In this document: positions 1 through 8,906 of the stretch, piece by piece
Position numbering within the stretch: the first letter of the stretch is position 1
How the letters are laid out: every line of letters begins with the position of its first letter
Source of the DNA: Anaerolineaceae bacterium
GTDB taxonomy: Bacteria > Chloroflexota > Anaerolineae > Promineifilales > Promineifilaceae
Direction of reading: 5' to 3'
DNA: 64,000 bases
Assembly: GCA_002699125.1 (NCBI GenBank)
Contig: PABI01000060.1
Coordinates: 1-64,000, forward strand
The notes under the pieces: generated by a model
The model's input: only the letters and a program-made list of their open reading frames with translations
The model's database searches: none
What the model was told of the DNA's origin: nothing
Program-made: the position numbers and the translations under genes

Positions 1-74
1 AACCCGGAATCACGTTGTCTTCATGGCTTCAAAATCGCCCAAAGCGGCTCAATTTTCGTTTTTGGTCTCATTTA

Positions 75-569
75 TTATCGAAAGACAAGTCCCTTAATAA
101 AATTGTCAAACCTGGTTTGAAAATAGGAAATTGATCCGCCAACAATGCTCTCTACAACATTCTGCATTTGTTCTTCATCACCTTCAACAACTGTGTATTC
201 ATTTTCGTGATAAAGATGATAAGTCGATTCTACTTTTTTTAGTTTAAAGCGGAGAATCAGAGACCCATCATTGAGAATAATTTTGAAAGTGAAAGACCAA
301 AATCCGTTGTTATACAAAACCATCGTTCGATGAATAGGGAATTTTCTTATTGTTGATCCCATAAATTCATCCCATTTTGTATACAAATCTGGGGCTTTTA
401 GATCATTAGCATAACGCACCCATTCAATATGCTCAGAGCGGCAATCTAATTCCTTAAAAAGAGCCTCTCGAAGATTTGCGATGAAGCCTTTGCAATCCAT
501 CTCATAATCATCCCATAATGCTATATCTTTGTTTTGTGCATTTTTAAGCTGTTCATATTTGGTAATCAT
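75..569 (-). CDS. Hypothetical protein, 164 aa
   Basis: I do not recognise this soluble, charged protein. It has no signal peptide or membrane segment. It is Asn/Lys/Glu-rich with alternating aromatic and charged residues in the second half, which suggests a small alpha/beta fold. The ATG follows a purine-rich stretch (GAGAGAGAGCAA) that serves as ribosome binding site, so the start is well supported. The gene is clearly more AT-rich than its neighbours and has no copy of the ACGGCCGT motif that is dense elsewhere, so it may be a recent acquisition (inference). The 74 bases before its stop hold no gene I can support. Confidence 0.7.
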   Translation of the reverse strand: MITKYEQLKNAQNKDIALWDDYEMDCKGFIANLREALFKELDCRSEHIEWVRYANDLKAPDLYTKWDEFMGSTIRKFPIHRTMVLYNNGFWSFTFKIILNDGSLILRFKLKKVESTYHLYHENEYTVVEGDEEQMQNVVESIVGGSISYFQTRFDNFIKGLVFR

Positions 570-646
570 TTGCTCTCTCTCTATAAGTTACGGCACCAAG
601 ATTAAATAAGAAAAACTCTTTATGGCCCCCAATCTCTCACGCTTGT

Positions 647-1960
647 TTAAAGCATTGTCTTCGCCTTTAGCTCTAGGTAGCGGTTGATGACGGCGATGGA
701 GAGCTGGTTGGCGGGAACATCCAGGGTGAGGACGCCTTGCTGGCGCAGGTGGTCCAGCGTTACCTGGCGCTGATCCAGCAGTTGGCTGGCGGCCATGCGC
801 TGGTAGGCCGTTTGTGAATCTTCCGGCTGCTGCTGGGCCGCCTGCACCACGTCCGGGTCGCTGATGGTGACCACTAGCGGCAGGCTGCGCCGCGCCAGCA
901 GCGCAACGTGGCTGACCAATCCTTCCATGCTCACCCCATGTGTTAAATCGGTAAAAATGACCACCAGCGAGCGCTTGCGCTGCTTGGCAGCCAGGTAGCT
1001 CAGGGCGCGGCGATAATTGGACTCGACCGGCTGGGCTTCGACGGCGTAAAGCAGTTCCAACATGCGGTAAAACTGGCCGCGTCCCTGCCGTGGCGAAAGG
1101 TAGTGTTGGATGTCGTTGGCAAAGCTCATTAGGCCAACCTTGTCCCCTTTGCCGGTGGCCACGTAGCCCAGCAGCAGCACGGCATTGACCACGTAATCCA
1201 GCTTGGCCATCTGGGCCACCGGGCTTTGCATCATGCGCCCCACATCCAGCAGGGCAATGACGTTTTGGCTGCGCTCCGTCTGGTATTCCACGGTGACAGG
1301 GCGGTGGCGGCGGGCGGTGGCTTTCCAGTCGATGCGGCGGTATTCGTCGTCGGGCAAATATTCACGCAGGCGCTCAAATTCGGTGCCCTCGCCAAACTGG
1401 CGCGTGTTGCGCAGGCCGATTTCTTGCAGCCGGTTGCGCCGCAGCAGCAAATCGTAGCGGCGTACGTCCAGCAGGTTAGGGTACACCTTCACCAGCTCAG
1501 TGAGCGGCAGATGGCCCTGGCGGATGGCCAGTCCCAGCGGCCCCTGCCAGCGCAAATTCAGGTTGCCAAACTGGTAGTCGCCACGCCGCAGGGGATGAAC
1601 GTAGTAGGTGGCTTCCCAGGTGCGGCGCGGGGCAATATCGCTGCTGAGCAGCCGTTCGGAGATGTTGAATTCGTCGGGCGGCTCGTCACGCAGCCACACT
1701 TTGGCCGGGCGGTTGCTGCGATTGCGCACGAAAACTTTGATGGGGTTATCAGCGCCCAGGCTGAGCTTCTGGTCGTGCTCGCGGCGAATGTCAAATCGCT
1801 TTTCGATCGGTTCGGCCGTTTTCCAATCAAACCAGATAAGCAGGCAAGCCAGGACAAAATAACCCAGCGCCAGCCATTGCATGATCGGCAGCCAGGTAGC
1901 CGCCGCCAAAATGGGGGCCGTGAGCAGTAAAATGAGGATGCCACGATTCGTCGGCTGCAT
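647..1960 (-). CDS. DUF58 domain protein of a MoxR cluster
   Basis: A 437-residue membrane-anchored protein. Two hydrophobic segments near residues 7-24 and 28-44 are followed by an extracytoplasmic-type beta region and then the DUF58 core (RLREYLPDDEYRRIDWKATA, about residues 198-217). A von Willebrand A-like segment follows (ALLDVGRMM, near 236-244) in which the metal-site Ser residues are not kept. DUF58 proteins are usually encoded next to a MoxR ATPase and are thought to help fold or activate enzyme complexes or envelope proteins. An upstream in-frame extension of 122 codons exists but lies antisense to the P450 gene and has no family similarity, so I start at the ATG ending at 1960. The MoxR gene lies beyond the P450 gene, an unusual separation. 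Confidence 0.88.
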   Translation of the reverse strand: MQPTNRGILILLLTAPILAAATWLPIMQWLALGYFVLACLLIWFDWKTAEPIEKRFDIRREHDQKLSLGADNPIKVFVRNRSNRPAKVWLRDEPPDEFNISERLLSSDIAPRRTWEATYYVHPLRRGDYQFGNLNLRWQGPLGLAIRQGHLPLTELVKVYPNLLDVRRYDLLLRRNRLQEIGLRNTRQFGEGTEFERLREYLPDDEYRRIDWKATARRHRPVTVEYQTERSQNVIALLDVGRMMQSPVAQMAKLDYVVNAVLLLGYVATGKGDKVGLMSFANDIQHYLSPRQGRGQFYRMLELLYAVEAQPVESNYRRALSYLAAKQRKRSLVVIFTDLTHGVSMEGLVSHVALLARRSLPLVVTISDPDVVQAAQQQPEDSQTAYQRMAASQLLDQRQVTLDHLRQQGVLTLDVPANQLSIAVINRYLELKAKTML

Positions 1961-1970
1961 ATTTTTCTTT

Positions 1971-2060
1971 ATCCGCAGATTACACAGATTAGCGCAGATT
2001 TTATTCTCTTGCAGAGGTAATCTGCGTAATGGTTCGGCTGCGCTCACCACAAGCCTGCGG
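1971..2060. repeat. CGCAGATT-type intergenic repeat, copy 1
   Basis: Between the DUF58 start and the P450 stop. The left arm carries ATCCGCAGATTACACAG and AGCGCAGATTTT, the right arm GGTAATCTGCGTAAT, so it can fold into an imperfect hairpin. Blocks shared in the same order with 3428-3502 are ATCCGCAGATTA, AGCGCAGATTTT and GGTAATCTGCG. Confidence 0.85.
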
Positions 2061-2061
2061 A

Positions 2062-3420
2062 TTATCTCCTTTGTAAAGTCATCATCAGGCCGTGTTTGGG
2101 GCGGATGGTGACGAGTGGATCGGCCACAACCAGGTGGTTGGGCAGCAGTTTTAGGCGGTATTTTTGGTAAACGGCCGTCACTATCAACCCCATTTCCACC
2201 TTGGCAAACTGATCGCCAATGCACAGTCGCGCCCCGCCGCCAAAAGGAAAATAAGCGTAGCGCGTTCGCACCTTTTCCGCTTCCGGCAGGAAATGGTTCG
2301 GGTAGAATTGGTCCGGTTTTTGCCAAAAGGCTGGGTGCCGGTGTGTGGTGTACGGACTCATGATAATAATCGCGTTGGCCGGGATTGGTGCACCCAATAG
2401 CGTGTCCGCTTCGATGGCGCGGCGGGTGATGACCCAGGCGGGTGGGTACAGGCGCAGCGCCTCGGCAATGACGCGATCGACGGTGGGTAGGTTGGGCAGA
2501 TCATCGGTGGTGGGCAGACGGCCGTTTAACACTCCATCAATTTCCGCTACCAATTCCTCTTCAACGTCTGGATATTGTGACAGCAGGTAAAAAAGCCAGC
2601 TCAGGCCAGATGCGGCCGTTTCATGTCCGGCCACAATCAGCGTGATTAGCTCATCGCGCAGTTCGGAGCGGCTCATTTTTTCACCAGTTTCGCGGTCGGT
2701 GGCAGCCAGCATCTGGCTTAGAATATCGTCTGGACTGCCGCGTCCCTGCTGGTGATTGGTGATCGCCTGGTCAATGAGGGCATCCAATTTTTGCAGCCCT
2801 TCACGGAAACGCCGGTTGCGCGGCGTGGGGATTGTCAGCGGCAGCACAATCGGGCGCTGCGAACGGTACACCACGTAATCCAGCATCGTTAGCACGGCCT
2901 GGGCCAGCTCAACAGCATCCTCCTCCAAATTAATGCCCAGCAGCGCCTGGCCGATGATCTCCAGCGTCACGGCCATCATCTCTTCGTCGATGTCCAATGG
3001 CTGGCCCGATTGGGCGATTGGCTGCCACTTTTGCAGCATTTTTTGCGTGGCGGTCATCATCGTTTGACCCCAGCCCAGCACTTTTTGCCGGTGGAAAGCG
3101 GGCTGGATCATGCGTCGCTGTCTGCGCCAGAAACGGCCGTCGCTGGTCAACAGCCCACGCCCGGTGATTTTGGCCAGGGTGTTGTACTGCACCGTGTTTT
3201 TGCTGTAGTTGCGCTGGTTGGTTACCAGCACGTGCTCAATTAGGTCAGGATGATTCAGTTGGAAAACCTCCCACAATCCCAATGGATAATGAATGAAGTC
3301 GCCATGCTCGGCCGCACTACGCTGCAAAAACGCCAGCGGATCCCGCTGAATTTCCGGAATGCGCAGCGGGGAGAGGTTGACTGCTTTGAGCGTGGGGGTG
3401 GAAACGGCCGTGTCAATCAT
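2062..3420 (-). CDS. Cytochrome P450
   Basis: A soluble 452-residue heme monooxygenase of ordinary bacterial length. The oxygen-binding I-helix motif is AGHETAAS (264-271), the K-helix ExxR is EALR (320-323), and the heme loop is FPFGGGARLCIG (391-402) with Cys400 as the likely iron ligand. It probably hydroxylates or epoxidises a lipid-like substrate using a separate ferredoxin or flavodoxin; no redox partner is nearby and the substrate cannot be told. There is no clear Shine-Dalgarno before the ATG. The gene lies between the MoxR and DUF58 genes, which are normally adjacent, and is flanked on both sides by related CGCAGATT repeats, so it looks like an insertion into an older cluster. Confidence 0.93.
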   Translation of the reverse strand: MIDTAVSTPTLKAVNLSPLRIPEIQRDPLAFLQRSAAEHGDFIHYPLGLWEVFQLNHPDLIEHVLVTNQRNYSKNTVQYNTLAKITGRGLLTSDGRFWRRQRRMIQPAFHRQKVLGWGQTMMTATQKMLQKWQPIAQSGQPLDIDEEMMAVTLEIIGQALLGINLEEDAVELAQAVLTMLDYVVYRSQRPIVLPLTIPTPRNRRFREGLQKLDALIDQAITNHQQGRGSPDDILSQMLAATDRETGEKMSRSELRDELITLIVAGHETAASGLSWLFYLLSQYPDVEEELVAEIDGVLNGRLPTTDDLPNLPTVDRVIAEALRLYPPAWVITRRAIEADTLLGAPIPANAIIIMSPYTTHRHPAFWQKPDQFYPNHFLPEAEKVRTRYAYFPFGGGARLCIGDQFAKVEMGLIVTAVYQKYRLKLLPNHLVVADPLVTIRPKHGLMMTLQRR

Positions 3421-3427
3421 AGCAGAG

Positions 3428-3502
3428 AACTATCCGCAGATTAGCGCAGATTTTTATGTTCTGAAAAAGGTAATCTGCGAAATCTGTGTAATCTGTGGAT
3501 AA
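3428..3502. repeat. CGCAGATT-type intergenic repeat, copy 2
   Basis: Between the P450 start and the MoxR stop. It forms an imperfect hairpin: the left arm has ATCCGCAGATTAGCGCAG, the right arm has GGTAATCTGCG and then AATCTGTGTAATCTGTGGAT. It shares three ordered blocks with the copy at 1971-2060, so the P450 gene is bracketed by direct copies. Confidence 0.85.
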
Positions 3503-3508
3503 ATAAAA

Positions 3509-4465
3509 TTATCTTGGTACCTCAACTTGTCCCAACAGCCGCCGAATGACGGTATCCGGGTTTAGACCTTCAATTTCAGCTTCGGGTTTGAGCAGGATGC
3601 GGTGGCGGTACACGGCGGGCGTCACGTACTTCACATCATCCGGCGTGACAAAGTCGCGGCCTTGCAGGGCGGCAAACGTTTTAGACGCGAGCAGCACGTG
3701 CGTGGCGGCGCGGGTGCTGGCTCCTAGCGTCAAATCGGGGGATTGGCGCGACGCGGCGGCTACCTGCGCAATGTAATGCAACACGCCATCCTCCACTACC
3801 ACCTTGTTAATCGCCTGCCGCGCCTCGGCGATGGCTTCGGCCGGCAGTTGGGCTGTGAGTCCCGTAGCGGCCAAATCGTGAGCGTCGAAGCCGTTGTGGT
3901 AGCGGCGCAGCACCTCAATTTCCGTGTCCAGATCGGAGTAAGGCACGGTGACTTTGAACAGGAAGCGGTCCAGCTGCGCCTCTGGCAGCGGATAGGTGCC
4001 TTCGTACTCGATGGGGTTTTGCGTGGCGATGACCATAAAGGGTATGCCCAGCGGATAGCGGGTGCCTTCCAGGTTGACCTGCCGCTCCTCCATTGCTTCC
4101 AGCAGGGCCGATTGGGTTTTGGCCGGGGCACGATTGATCTCATCGGCCAGCAAAATCTGGGTGAAGATCGGCCCTTTTTTCAAATAAAACTGACCGTTGC
4201 TGATGTCAAACACAGAGGTGCCCAAAATATCAGACGGCATGAGGTCGGGGGTGAACTGGATGCGGTTGAATTTGGCCTGCACCAGCTGGGACAGCGTTTT
4301 GGCCATAAGCGTTTTGGCCGTGCCGGGCACGCCTTCCAGCAGCACGTGCCCGCCGGTGAGCAGGGCAATGGTGAGCATTTCAAACGGCTCTTCCAGGCCC
4401 ACCAGCACCTTGTCTGCTTCCTGCCGCAGCGTCTGGTAGATAGTTTTGAGTTGGGTTGGTTCCAT
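3509..4465 (-). CDS. MoxR-family AAA+ ATPase
   Basis: A 318-residue AAA+ ATPase of normal MoxR length. Walker A is GVPGTAKT (45-52), Walker B is LLADEINR (105-112), followed by the family-typical segment [16 protein letters not shown] and a C-terminal lid domain (AAA_lid). MoxR ATPases act as chaperones with DUF58/vWA partners to mature or assemble target complexes. Here the downstream partner is the DUF58 gene, separated by the P450 gene. The upstream DUF4350 stop is 28 bases away, so transcription with the DUF4350/DUF4129 genes is likely. The ATG follows AAGGAAAACAAA, an acceptable ribosome site. Confidence 0.95.
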   Translation of the reverse strand: MEPTQLKTIYQTLRQEADKVLVGLEEPFEMLTIALLTGGHVLLEGVPGTAKTLMAKTLSQLVQAKFNRIQFTPDLMPSDILGTSVFDISNGQFYLKKGPIFTQILLADEINRAPAKTQSALLEAMEERQVNLEGTRYPLGIPFMVIATQNPIEYEGTYPLPEAQLDRFLFKVTVPYSDLDTEIEVLRRYHNGFDAHDLAATGLTAQLPAEAIAEARQAINKVVVEDGVLHYIAQVAAASRQSPDLTLGASTRAATHVLLASKTFAALQGRDFVTPDDVKYVTPAVYRHRILLKPEAEIEGLNPDTVIRRLLGQVEVPR

Positions 4466-4493
4466 TTTGTTTTCCTTGTTAACAAAGCCATCA

Positions 4494-5720
4494 TCATTCG
4501 CGAGATGAGGCCTGAGCCTGTCGAAGGCCGGCCTTCGACAGGCTCAGGCCTCGTTGGCAATTAAATTTATCGTTTAACGAAGTTGCCTCGCGCACGATTT
4601 GCACCATTTCACTCTCGCTGACGTTGGTTTTTGAGAGCTGGTGCAGCGTCTGGCGCAAGGCGTCAGTATCCAGGTTTGGTTGGTAGCTGGCCAGCTGGTT
4701 AATGAACTCCTCGTCGGGCAGGCTGGGATTGAGCCGGTAGCGTGCACCTAACTCGCGCTTAAGCTGGTCGTGGTAATGTTGCAGGACGGCCGTTCGGTGT
4801 CCCGCCCGTCTACTGAGATTGGCAATACCGCTAATGTACTCCAGCGGCGCGCGACGCACAATATCCTCGCGCAGCGGCACCGGGCGGCCAAAGTGACGGC
4901 CGCGCAGCACCAGACCGGTGAAAACCACAATTAACACCAACAGCAGAGCCCGGCCCACCGGCGTGCGCTGCAGCCAGTTGCTGGCCGTCAGCGCATCTTC
5001 CGCCTGGGGGCGAATGCCGTGATGCCATTCGTTAAACCAGATGCCGCGTACGTCTGGCGCGCCGTTGAGCAGGTTGAGCACCAGTTCGGCATTACCTTCG
5101 TTTTGCAACCCTTCGTTGCTGAACGGCTCGGTGAGCGTGGTGAGGATGACACGGCCGTTCCCCTCGGCAAAAGCCACGGCCGTTGGGTTCCCGTTCTGGT
5201 TGGCCAGGAGCGTCACAAAGTCGTCCCGATTGGGGCGCAAGAAAAAGGGTGTGCTGGCGTTTTCCAGTGTGGCCAATGGCGGGGTTTGCAGGTGTGGGGT
5301 TTGGTTGGAAACGGCCGCTTCTGTTGAAGGCACCAGGCCAAAGTTGATCTCCAACTGATCTGCCAGATTTATCGTGACGGGACCGGTGCCGGCGATGAAC
5401 AGCGTGCCGCCATCCTCCACCCAGCTGTGCAGCAATTCCCATTCGCCTGGAGTAAATTCGACGGTTGGCTCCAGCACCAGGGCCAGATTAACGCCCGTCG
5501 GAACGGTAAAAGATGTGCCCACTGAATCGGTCAACTTCATGTTTTGCGATTCCAAATAGAGCCAGAGCGCCCGGCTGCCCTGCGGTTGGCTGGAATAAGA
5601 AGCCAGCGGCGGGTCTTGCAGGCTGGCCTGGGCCTGCTGCACCACGGTGATGGTGGTGAAAATCGTCAGCAGCAGGAAGAGGCCGAGAGCCAGCCAGGCG
5701 TCGCGTGAGAGCCGTCTCAT
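4494..5720 (-). CDS. DUF4350 domain membrane protein with repeat-encoded tail
   Basis: A 408-residue protein with an N-terminal membrane segment (about 10-30), an extracytoplasmic DUF4350 region ([16 protein letters not shown]; later [19 protein letters not shown]) that resembles a glutamine-amidotransferase-like fold, and a second membrane segment near 255-275 before a cytoplasmic tail. It belongs to the MoxR/DUF58/DUF4129 system. Its start overlaps the DUF4129 stop (ATGA), so the two are translationally coupled. The last ~19 residues ([19 protein letters not shown]) are encoded by a perfect 46-base palindromic repeat at 4507-4552 rather than by family sequence, so the native C-terminus has been replaced or extended. 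Confidence 0.88.
   Translation of the reverse strand: MRRLSRDAWLALGLFLLLTIFTTITVVQQAQASLQDPPLASYSSQPQGSRALWLYLESQNMKLTDSVGTSFTVPTGVNLALVLEPTVEFTPGEWELLHSWVEDGGTLFIAGTGPVTINLADQLEINFGLVPSTEAAVSNQTPHLQTPPLATLENASTPFFLRPNRDDFVTLLANQNGNPTAVAFAEGNGRVILTTLTEPFSNEGLQNEGNAELVLNLLNGAPDVRGIWFNEWHHGIRPQAEDALTASNWLQRTPVGRALLLVLIVVFTGLVLRGRHFGRPVPLREDIVRRAPLEYISGIANLSRRAGHRTAVLQHYHDQLKRELGARYRLNPSLPDEEFINQLASYQPNLDTDALRQTLHQLSKTNVSESEMVQIVREATSLNDKFNCQRGLSLSKAGLRQAQASSRE
4507..4552. repeat. Perfect 46-base palindrome (REP-like), copy 1
   Basis: Two 23-base arms with no loop; the left arm starts GAGGCCTGAGCCTGTCG and the centre is AAGGCCGGCCTT. It forms the 3' end of the DUF4350 reading frame. The copy at 8767-8812 is identical except A4524 to C and T4535 to G, which are paired positions. 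Confidence 0.95.
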
Positions 5721-6694
5721 CGGGTCTCTTTTTGCTGCCGCAGCGTTTCCACGCGTTGGGCGTAGGCATCGTATTCATTGGCCGTCAGGGTCTGGAAGCC
5801 GTACCAGACGCGGTCAAACACGTCGATCACCTCGCGCAAAATAGCGGCCAGTTCGGGGCGATGGGACACGGTGCGCAAATACTCTCGGTTGGTCAGCGAA
5901 CGATCGTAGCGCAGCAGGCCCCGTTCTTCCAGCAGCAGCAGTGTGGAAAGATAGAGGTAGCGCACGGCCGTACGATAATCCCCTCCTGTAGACAATTCCT
6001 GGGCGCGCTGCAAAGCCAGTTCGGCCGTAAGCGGCTCACCGCCCAGCTCCTCCTCGGCGCCCACGGCAGCATCGGCCGTGAGGTCAGAAACAAGGCCGCG
6101 CAGGGCGTAGGCCAACACTCCCAACACCAGCACGGCAGCCAAAATGATGAGCAGGTTGTTCAGCGGCAGCCGCAGAGTGCTCTCTTCAGGGAAGAGCCGC
6201 AGGAAAAAATCTTCAATCGTCTGGCGTAAATCTTGCCACAGCCGCTGCAAAAAGTTGGGTTCATCGGGCTGGTATTGGAACTCGGGCCGATTCAGGATTT
6301 GGCTCAAGGCGGCTTCATCCAGTTGGGGAAAGGTCGGTTCGGGCCAACCTTGACGGCTGCTGGCGTAGGCGGTAAACAGGGTGGCCAGCGCTTCAAGATT
6401 GTTGTTTTCGTTTTGCAGTTCGCGGATGAGGAAGCCGTGGTCAATGGATTGGCTACGGCCGTTTGGCAGTTCAACGGTGTCAATAGCGGTTAAGCGCGTG
6501 ACGGCCGTTTGGCGTACAGCGCTGTCATCTACGGCGGCGGTTAAGTCGTCCCGAATGTCGCTAATGGTCTGCCAGTACACTTCCAGCGTCACTGACCCAG
6601 ATTGTGCCAACACGGATTGCCTACCCAGAAGCAGCAGCGCCCCTACGATGAGCCATGACAGGAAACGGCCGTATCTCCCCCACCTAAACATCAA
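5717..6694 (-). CDS. DUF4129 domain membrane protein
   Basis: A 325-residue protein with an N-terminal signal or membrane segment (about 10-30), an extracytoplasmic helical region, a membrane helix near 178-200 (LLIILAAVLVLGVLAYAL) and a C-terminal cytoplasmic DUF4129 domain (ALQRAQELSTGGDYRTAVRY, then LTNREYLRTV and a conserved FDRVWYG). DUF4129 proteins co-occur with MoxR, DUF58 and DUF4350 proteins and sometimes with transglutaminases; their biochemical role is not established. Both ends overlap neighbours by ATGA, indicating coupled translation with the DUF4350 gene downstream and the membrane protein gene upstream. Confidence 0.9.
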   Translation of the reverse strand: MMFRWGRYGRFLSWLIVGALLLLGRQSVLAQSGSVTLEVYWQTISDIRDDLTAAVDDSAVRQTAVTRLTAIDTVELPNGRSQSIDHGFLIRELQNENNNLEALATLFTAYASSRQGWPEPTFPQLDEAALSQILNRPEFQYQPDEPNFLQRLWQDLRQTIEDFFLRLFPEESTLRLPLNNLLIILAAVLVLGVLAYALRGLVSDLTADAAVGAEEELGGEPLTAELALQRAQELSTGGDYRTAVRYLYLSTLLLLEERGLLRYDRSLTNREYLRTVSHRPELAAILREVIDVFDRVWYGFQTLTANEYDAYAQRVETLRQQKETR

Positions 6695-7731
6695 AAACCG
6701 CTAAACCCCAATGTGATCACCAAAATGGCGAGGACCAGGGCAATGTACAGCGTGGCAATGGCAATGGTGATCAGGGCAAAATAACCGATCTCTTCCCAGC
6801 GGGGAATGGCGGTTTTGTTCAGCGGTGGGGCTGTGGTAGATAACGTTTCGGCGTCTGCCTGGTCGCTCAGGGCCAGCAGGGCCAGATCAAACCCCTCAGT
6901 GCGTACCCGCACATCAAAATAAAGCAGCGTCACACAGGTGAGCTGCAAGGGCAGGTAAATCAGGTTGAGCAGCAAACCAATCACTTGTTGAATAAGCGTA
7001 GAAGTCGTGGCACTTACACTGCTGCCCACCACGCTGTTGATAATAAAAACCGACAAAACAGCCGGGCCGGTGACCACAATTTGGCCAAAGATGCCCAGCA
7101 GCAGCATAAAGCCAATAAGCCACCAGAAGCGTCGCCGGGCCAAATCCCAGGCGCGTTGCAATGCCTCGATGGCGCTGCGCCGTTCCAGAACCACCACCGG
7201 CGCCACCAGCGGCAGCACCACCAGCCCGAAGAAAAAGACCATGCCCAGGCCGGTGAACCAACCCAAACAAGGAACGATAACCCACCAAATAACCAGGGCG
7301 ATGATAAAAAAGATGCCGATAAAGGTGGCCAGCAGCAAAACCAATCCGGAACGGCCGATTTTGCGGTAGGCGCCAAACAGATCAATTTTATGTCCCAGGT
7401 AATTTTCGGCTACAGCCTTGGTGAGGGCGGCAGTGGCCAACTGCACCAGCAGCAACGTTACCAACCGTCCCAACCAGACCCACGGATTACTGCCAAAGCC
7501 GCTGCTTTCCAGCGTTTGCAGCCACACATCGGTGATGGAGGCGGTTGGATCAAACGCCAATTGCGGGGTGGGCGCTAACCAGAGGCCGAGCATGTTAACG
7601 GCCGTTGCTGGAATCTGGGCGATAGCCACGATGCCCACAAAAATGAGGAAGTTATTGCGATACAGCCGAATCGCGCGGTCGAGCAGTTGCGACATGCTCA
7701 ATGGCTGTAAATTGTTGGGGAGTGCAGTCAT
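6691..7731 (-). CDS. Multi-pass membrane protein, GDPD-membrane-domain-like
   Basis: A 346-residue integral membrane protein with about six hydrophobic segments. The opening (PLSMSQLLDRAIRLYRNNFL) and the segment VVLERRSAIEALQRAWDLAR are typical of the family often labelled glycerophosphoryl diester phosphodiesterase membrane domain (YciC-like). No catalytic GDPD domain is present, so no enzyme activity is claimed. The next gene upstream (7728-8639) is a paralogue with the same two signatures, an apparent tandem duplication. The stop overlaps the DUF4129 start and the start overlaps the paralogue's stop, so all are in one translationally coupled operon. Confidence 0.85.
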   Translation of the reverse strand: MTALPNNLQPLSMSQLLDRAIRLYRNNFLIFVGIVAIAQIPATAVNMLGLWLAPTPQLAFDPTASITDVWLQTLESSGFGSNPWVWLGRLVTLLLVQLATAALTKAVAENYLGHKIDLFGAYRKIGRSGLVLLLATFIGIFFIIALVIWWVIVPCLGWFTGLGMVFFFGLVVLPLVAPVVVLERRSAIEALQRAWDLARRRFWWLIGFMLLLGIFGQIVVTGPAVLSVFIINSVVGSSVSATTSTLIQQVIGLLLNLIYLPLQLTCVTLLYFDVRVRTEGFDLALLALSDQADAETLSTTAPPLNKTAIPRWEEIGYFALITIAIATLYIALVLAILVITLGFSGF

Positions 7732-8639
7732 AAGATTGTCTTGGTTGTAAGGTCAGAAACATCGTTGGCAAATTCGTCATCGTTTGAAGCCAGCACCATC
7801 AGATCAAAACCTTCAAAGCGGATGCGCAGGTCAAAGTACATGAGGGTGACGGCGGTGAAGTGAATAGGCAGGAAAACGGCCGTTAGCACCAGCGTAGCCG
7901 ATTGTTGAATGATGGATTGGATCAAGGCATTTGAATTCCCTAGTACCAACGGTATCAAAAAGCCAATCAAAAAAGATGGTCCAAAAGTGATTAACAACGT
8001 TAGTATGCCCAATAAAAGCAAATAGCCAAATATCCACCAGAAGCGCAGCTTGCTCAGCGCCCAGGCGCGCTTAAGTGAAGCAATTGCTCCGCCCCTTTCC
8101 AGCACAACAACCGGGGGCAGCAGCGAAAAGACGACAACGGCCGAAACCCCAATTAAGAATAGGCCAACAAGCATTGCCAGACCCCCCAGGCAGGGGATGA
8201 TTGAAACCAGAACAACGGGAATGGCCAAAGCAAATAACGCCAGTCCGGCTACAAAGGAGGCCAGGATGAGCGTAAGCCAGGTGTTGTCCATCCGACGGAA
8301 GGCACTGTCGAAATTGATCTTGCGCCCTAGATAGCTGTCTGCAATGGCGGTTGTGAGGGCTGCGGTACCAATTTGAGTGACGATCCCGGACAAAAATAGA
8401 ACACTGAGCACGATCAAAATAGCTGGCCCTACGACTTCTCCTGAGAGGATTGCTGTTTCTAGGTTCGCCGGGTTGCCAACGAGGGCGGCAGCCAATATTT
8501 GGAACATGGTGCCTGGAAGTTGAGTGATGGCAACGATGCTGAAAAAGGTCAAAAAATGTTGACGAAAAAGCCTGAAGGTACGGTCTAGCAGTTCGCCGAT
8601 GGATAATGGCCGTAACTCTAACAGCGATGATGCATTCAT
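7728..8639 (-). CDS. Multi-pass membrane protein, paralogue of the next gene
   Basis: A 303-residue integral membrane protein, first gene of the DUF4129/MoxR operon. It shares with its downstream neighbour the opening (LRPLSIGELLDRTFRLFRQH) and the VVLERGGAIASLKRAWALSK segment. The reading frame is open for 66 codons further upstream, but that extension is made of the palindromic repeat at 8767-8812 and other intergenic sequence. The ATG ending at 8639 is preceded by GGAGGAAATC, an excellent Shine-Dalgarno at correct spacing, so I choose it. As with its paralogue there is no catalytic motif and the function is unknown. Confidence 0.87.
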   Translation of the reverse strand: MNASSLLELRPLSIGELLDRTFRLFRQHFLTFFSIVAITQLPGTMFQILAAALVGNPANLETAILSGEVVGPAILIVLSVLFLSGIVTQIGTAALTTAIADSYLGRKINFDSAFRRMDNTWLTLILASFVAGLALFALAIPVVLVSIIPCLGGLAMLVGLFLIGVSAVVVFSLLPPVVVLERGGAIASLKRAWALSKLRFWWIFGYLLLLGILTLLITFGPSFLIGFLIPLVLGNSNALIQSIIQQSATLVLTAVFLPIHFTAVTLMYFDLRIRFEGFDLMVLASNDDEFANDVSDLTTKTIL

Positions 8640-8766
8640 GATTTCCTCCAACGTGAGTGTGATGTGTGAGTAAGGACTGGCATGGCGAAAATTATACCCG
8701 AAAGCGAGGTCAAGCTTCAATGCTTTTTCTTGGGGTGTGTGCCCGGAAGAATTGTTGATACAAGAT

Positions 8767-8812
8767 GAGGCCTGAGCCTGTCGCAGGCCGGCCTGCGACA
8801 GGCTCAGGCCTC
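8767..8812. repeat. Perfect 46-base palindrome (REP-like), copy 2
   Basis: Same element as 4507-4552, in the gap upstream of the membrane protein operon. It differs by a compensated pair (C8784 with G8795 in place of A with T), so the hairpin remains perfect. The rest of the 8640-8906 gap shows no gene. Confidence 0.95.
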
Positions 8813-8906
8813 GTTTGGCGTTATAGGATTTCAACAAAAAATCCAGACACCTTCTTTGGGAAAGGGGACGTAATGGGTGTAACGTGCAGCGTGGGGAAGT
8901 GTAACC

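Noticed and set aside
1961-2326. An upstream 122-codon extension of the DUF58 gene
   Set aside because: It lies antisense inside the P450 gene, has no similarity to the family and includes repeat sequence; the membrane-anchor start at 1960 is normal.
3743-4564. A 273-codon open frame on the plus strand
   Set aside because: It is antisense to the MoxR ATPase gene with its complete Walker motifs.
8640-8837. N-terminal extension of the membrane paralogue through the palindrome
   Set aside because: The ATG ending at 8639 has a near-perfect ribosome site and the extension is repeat sequence.
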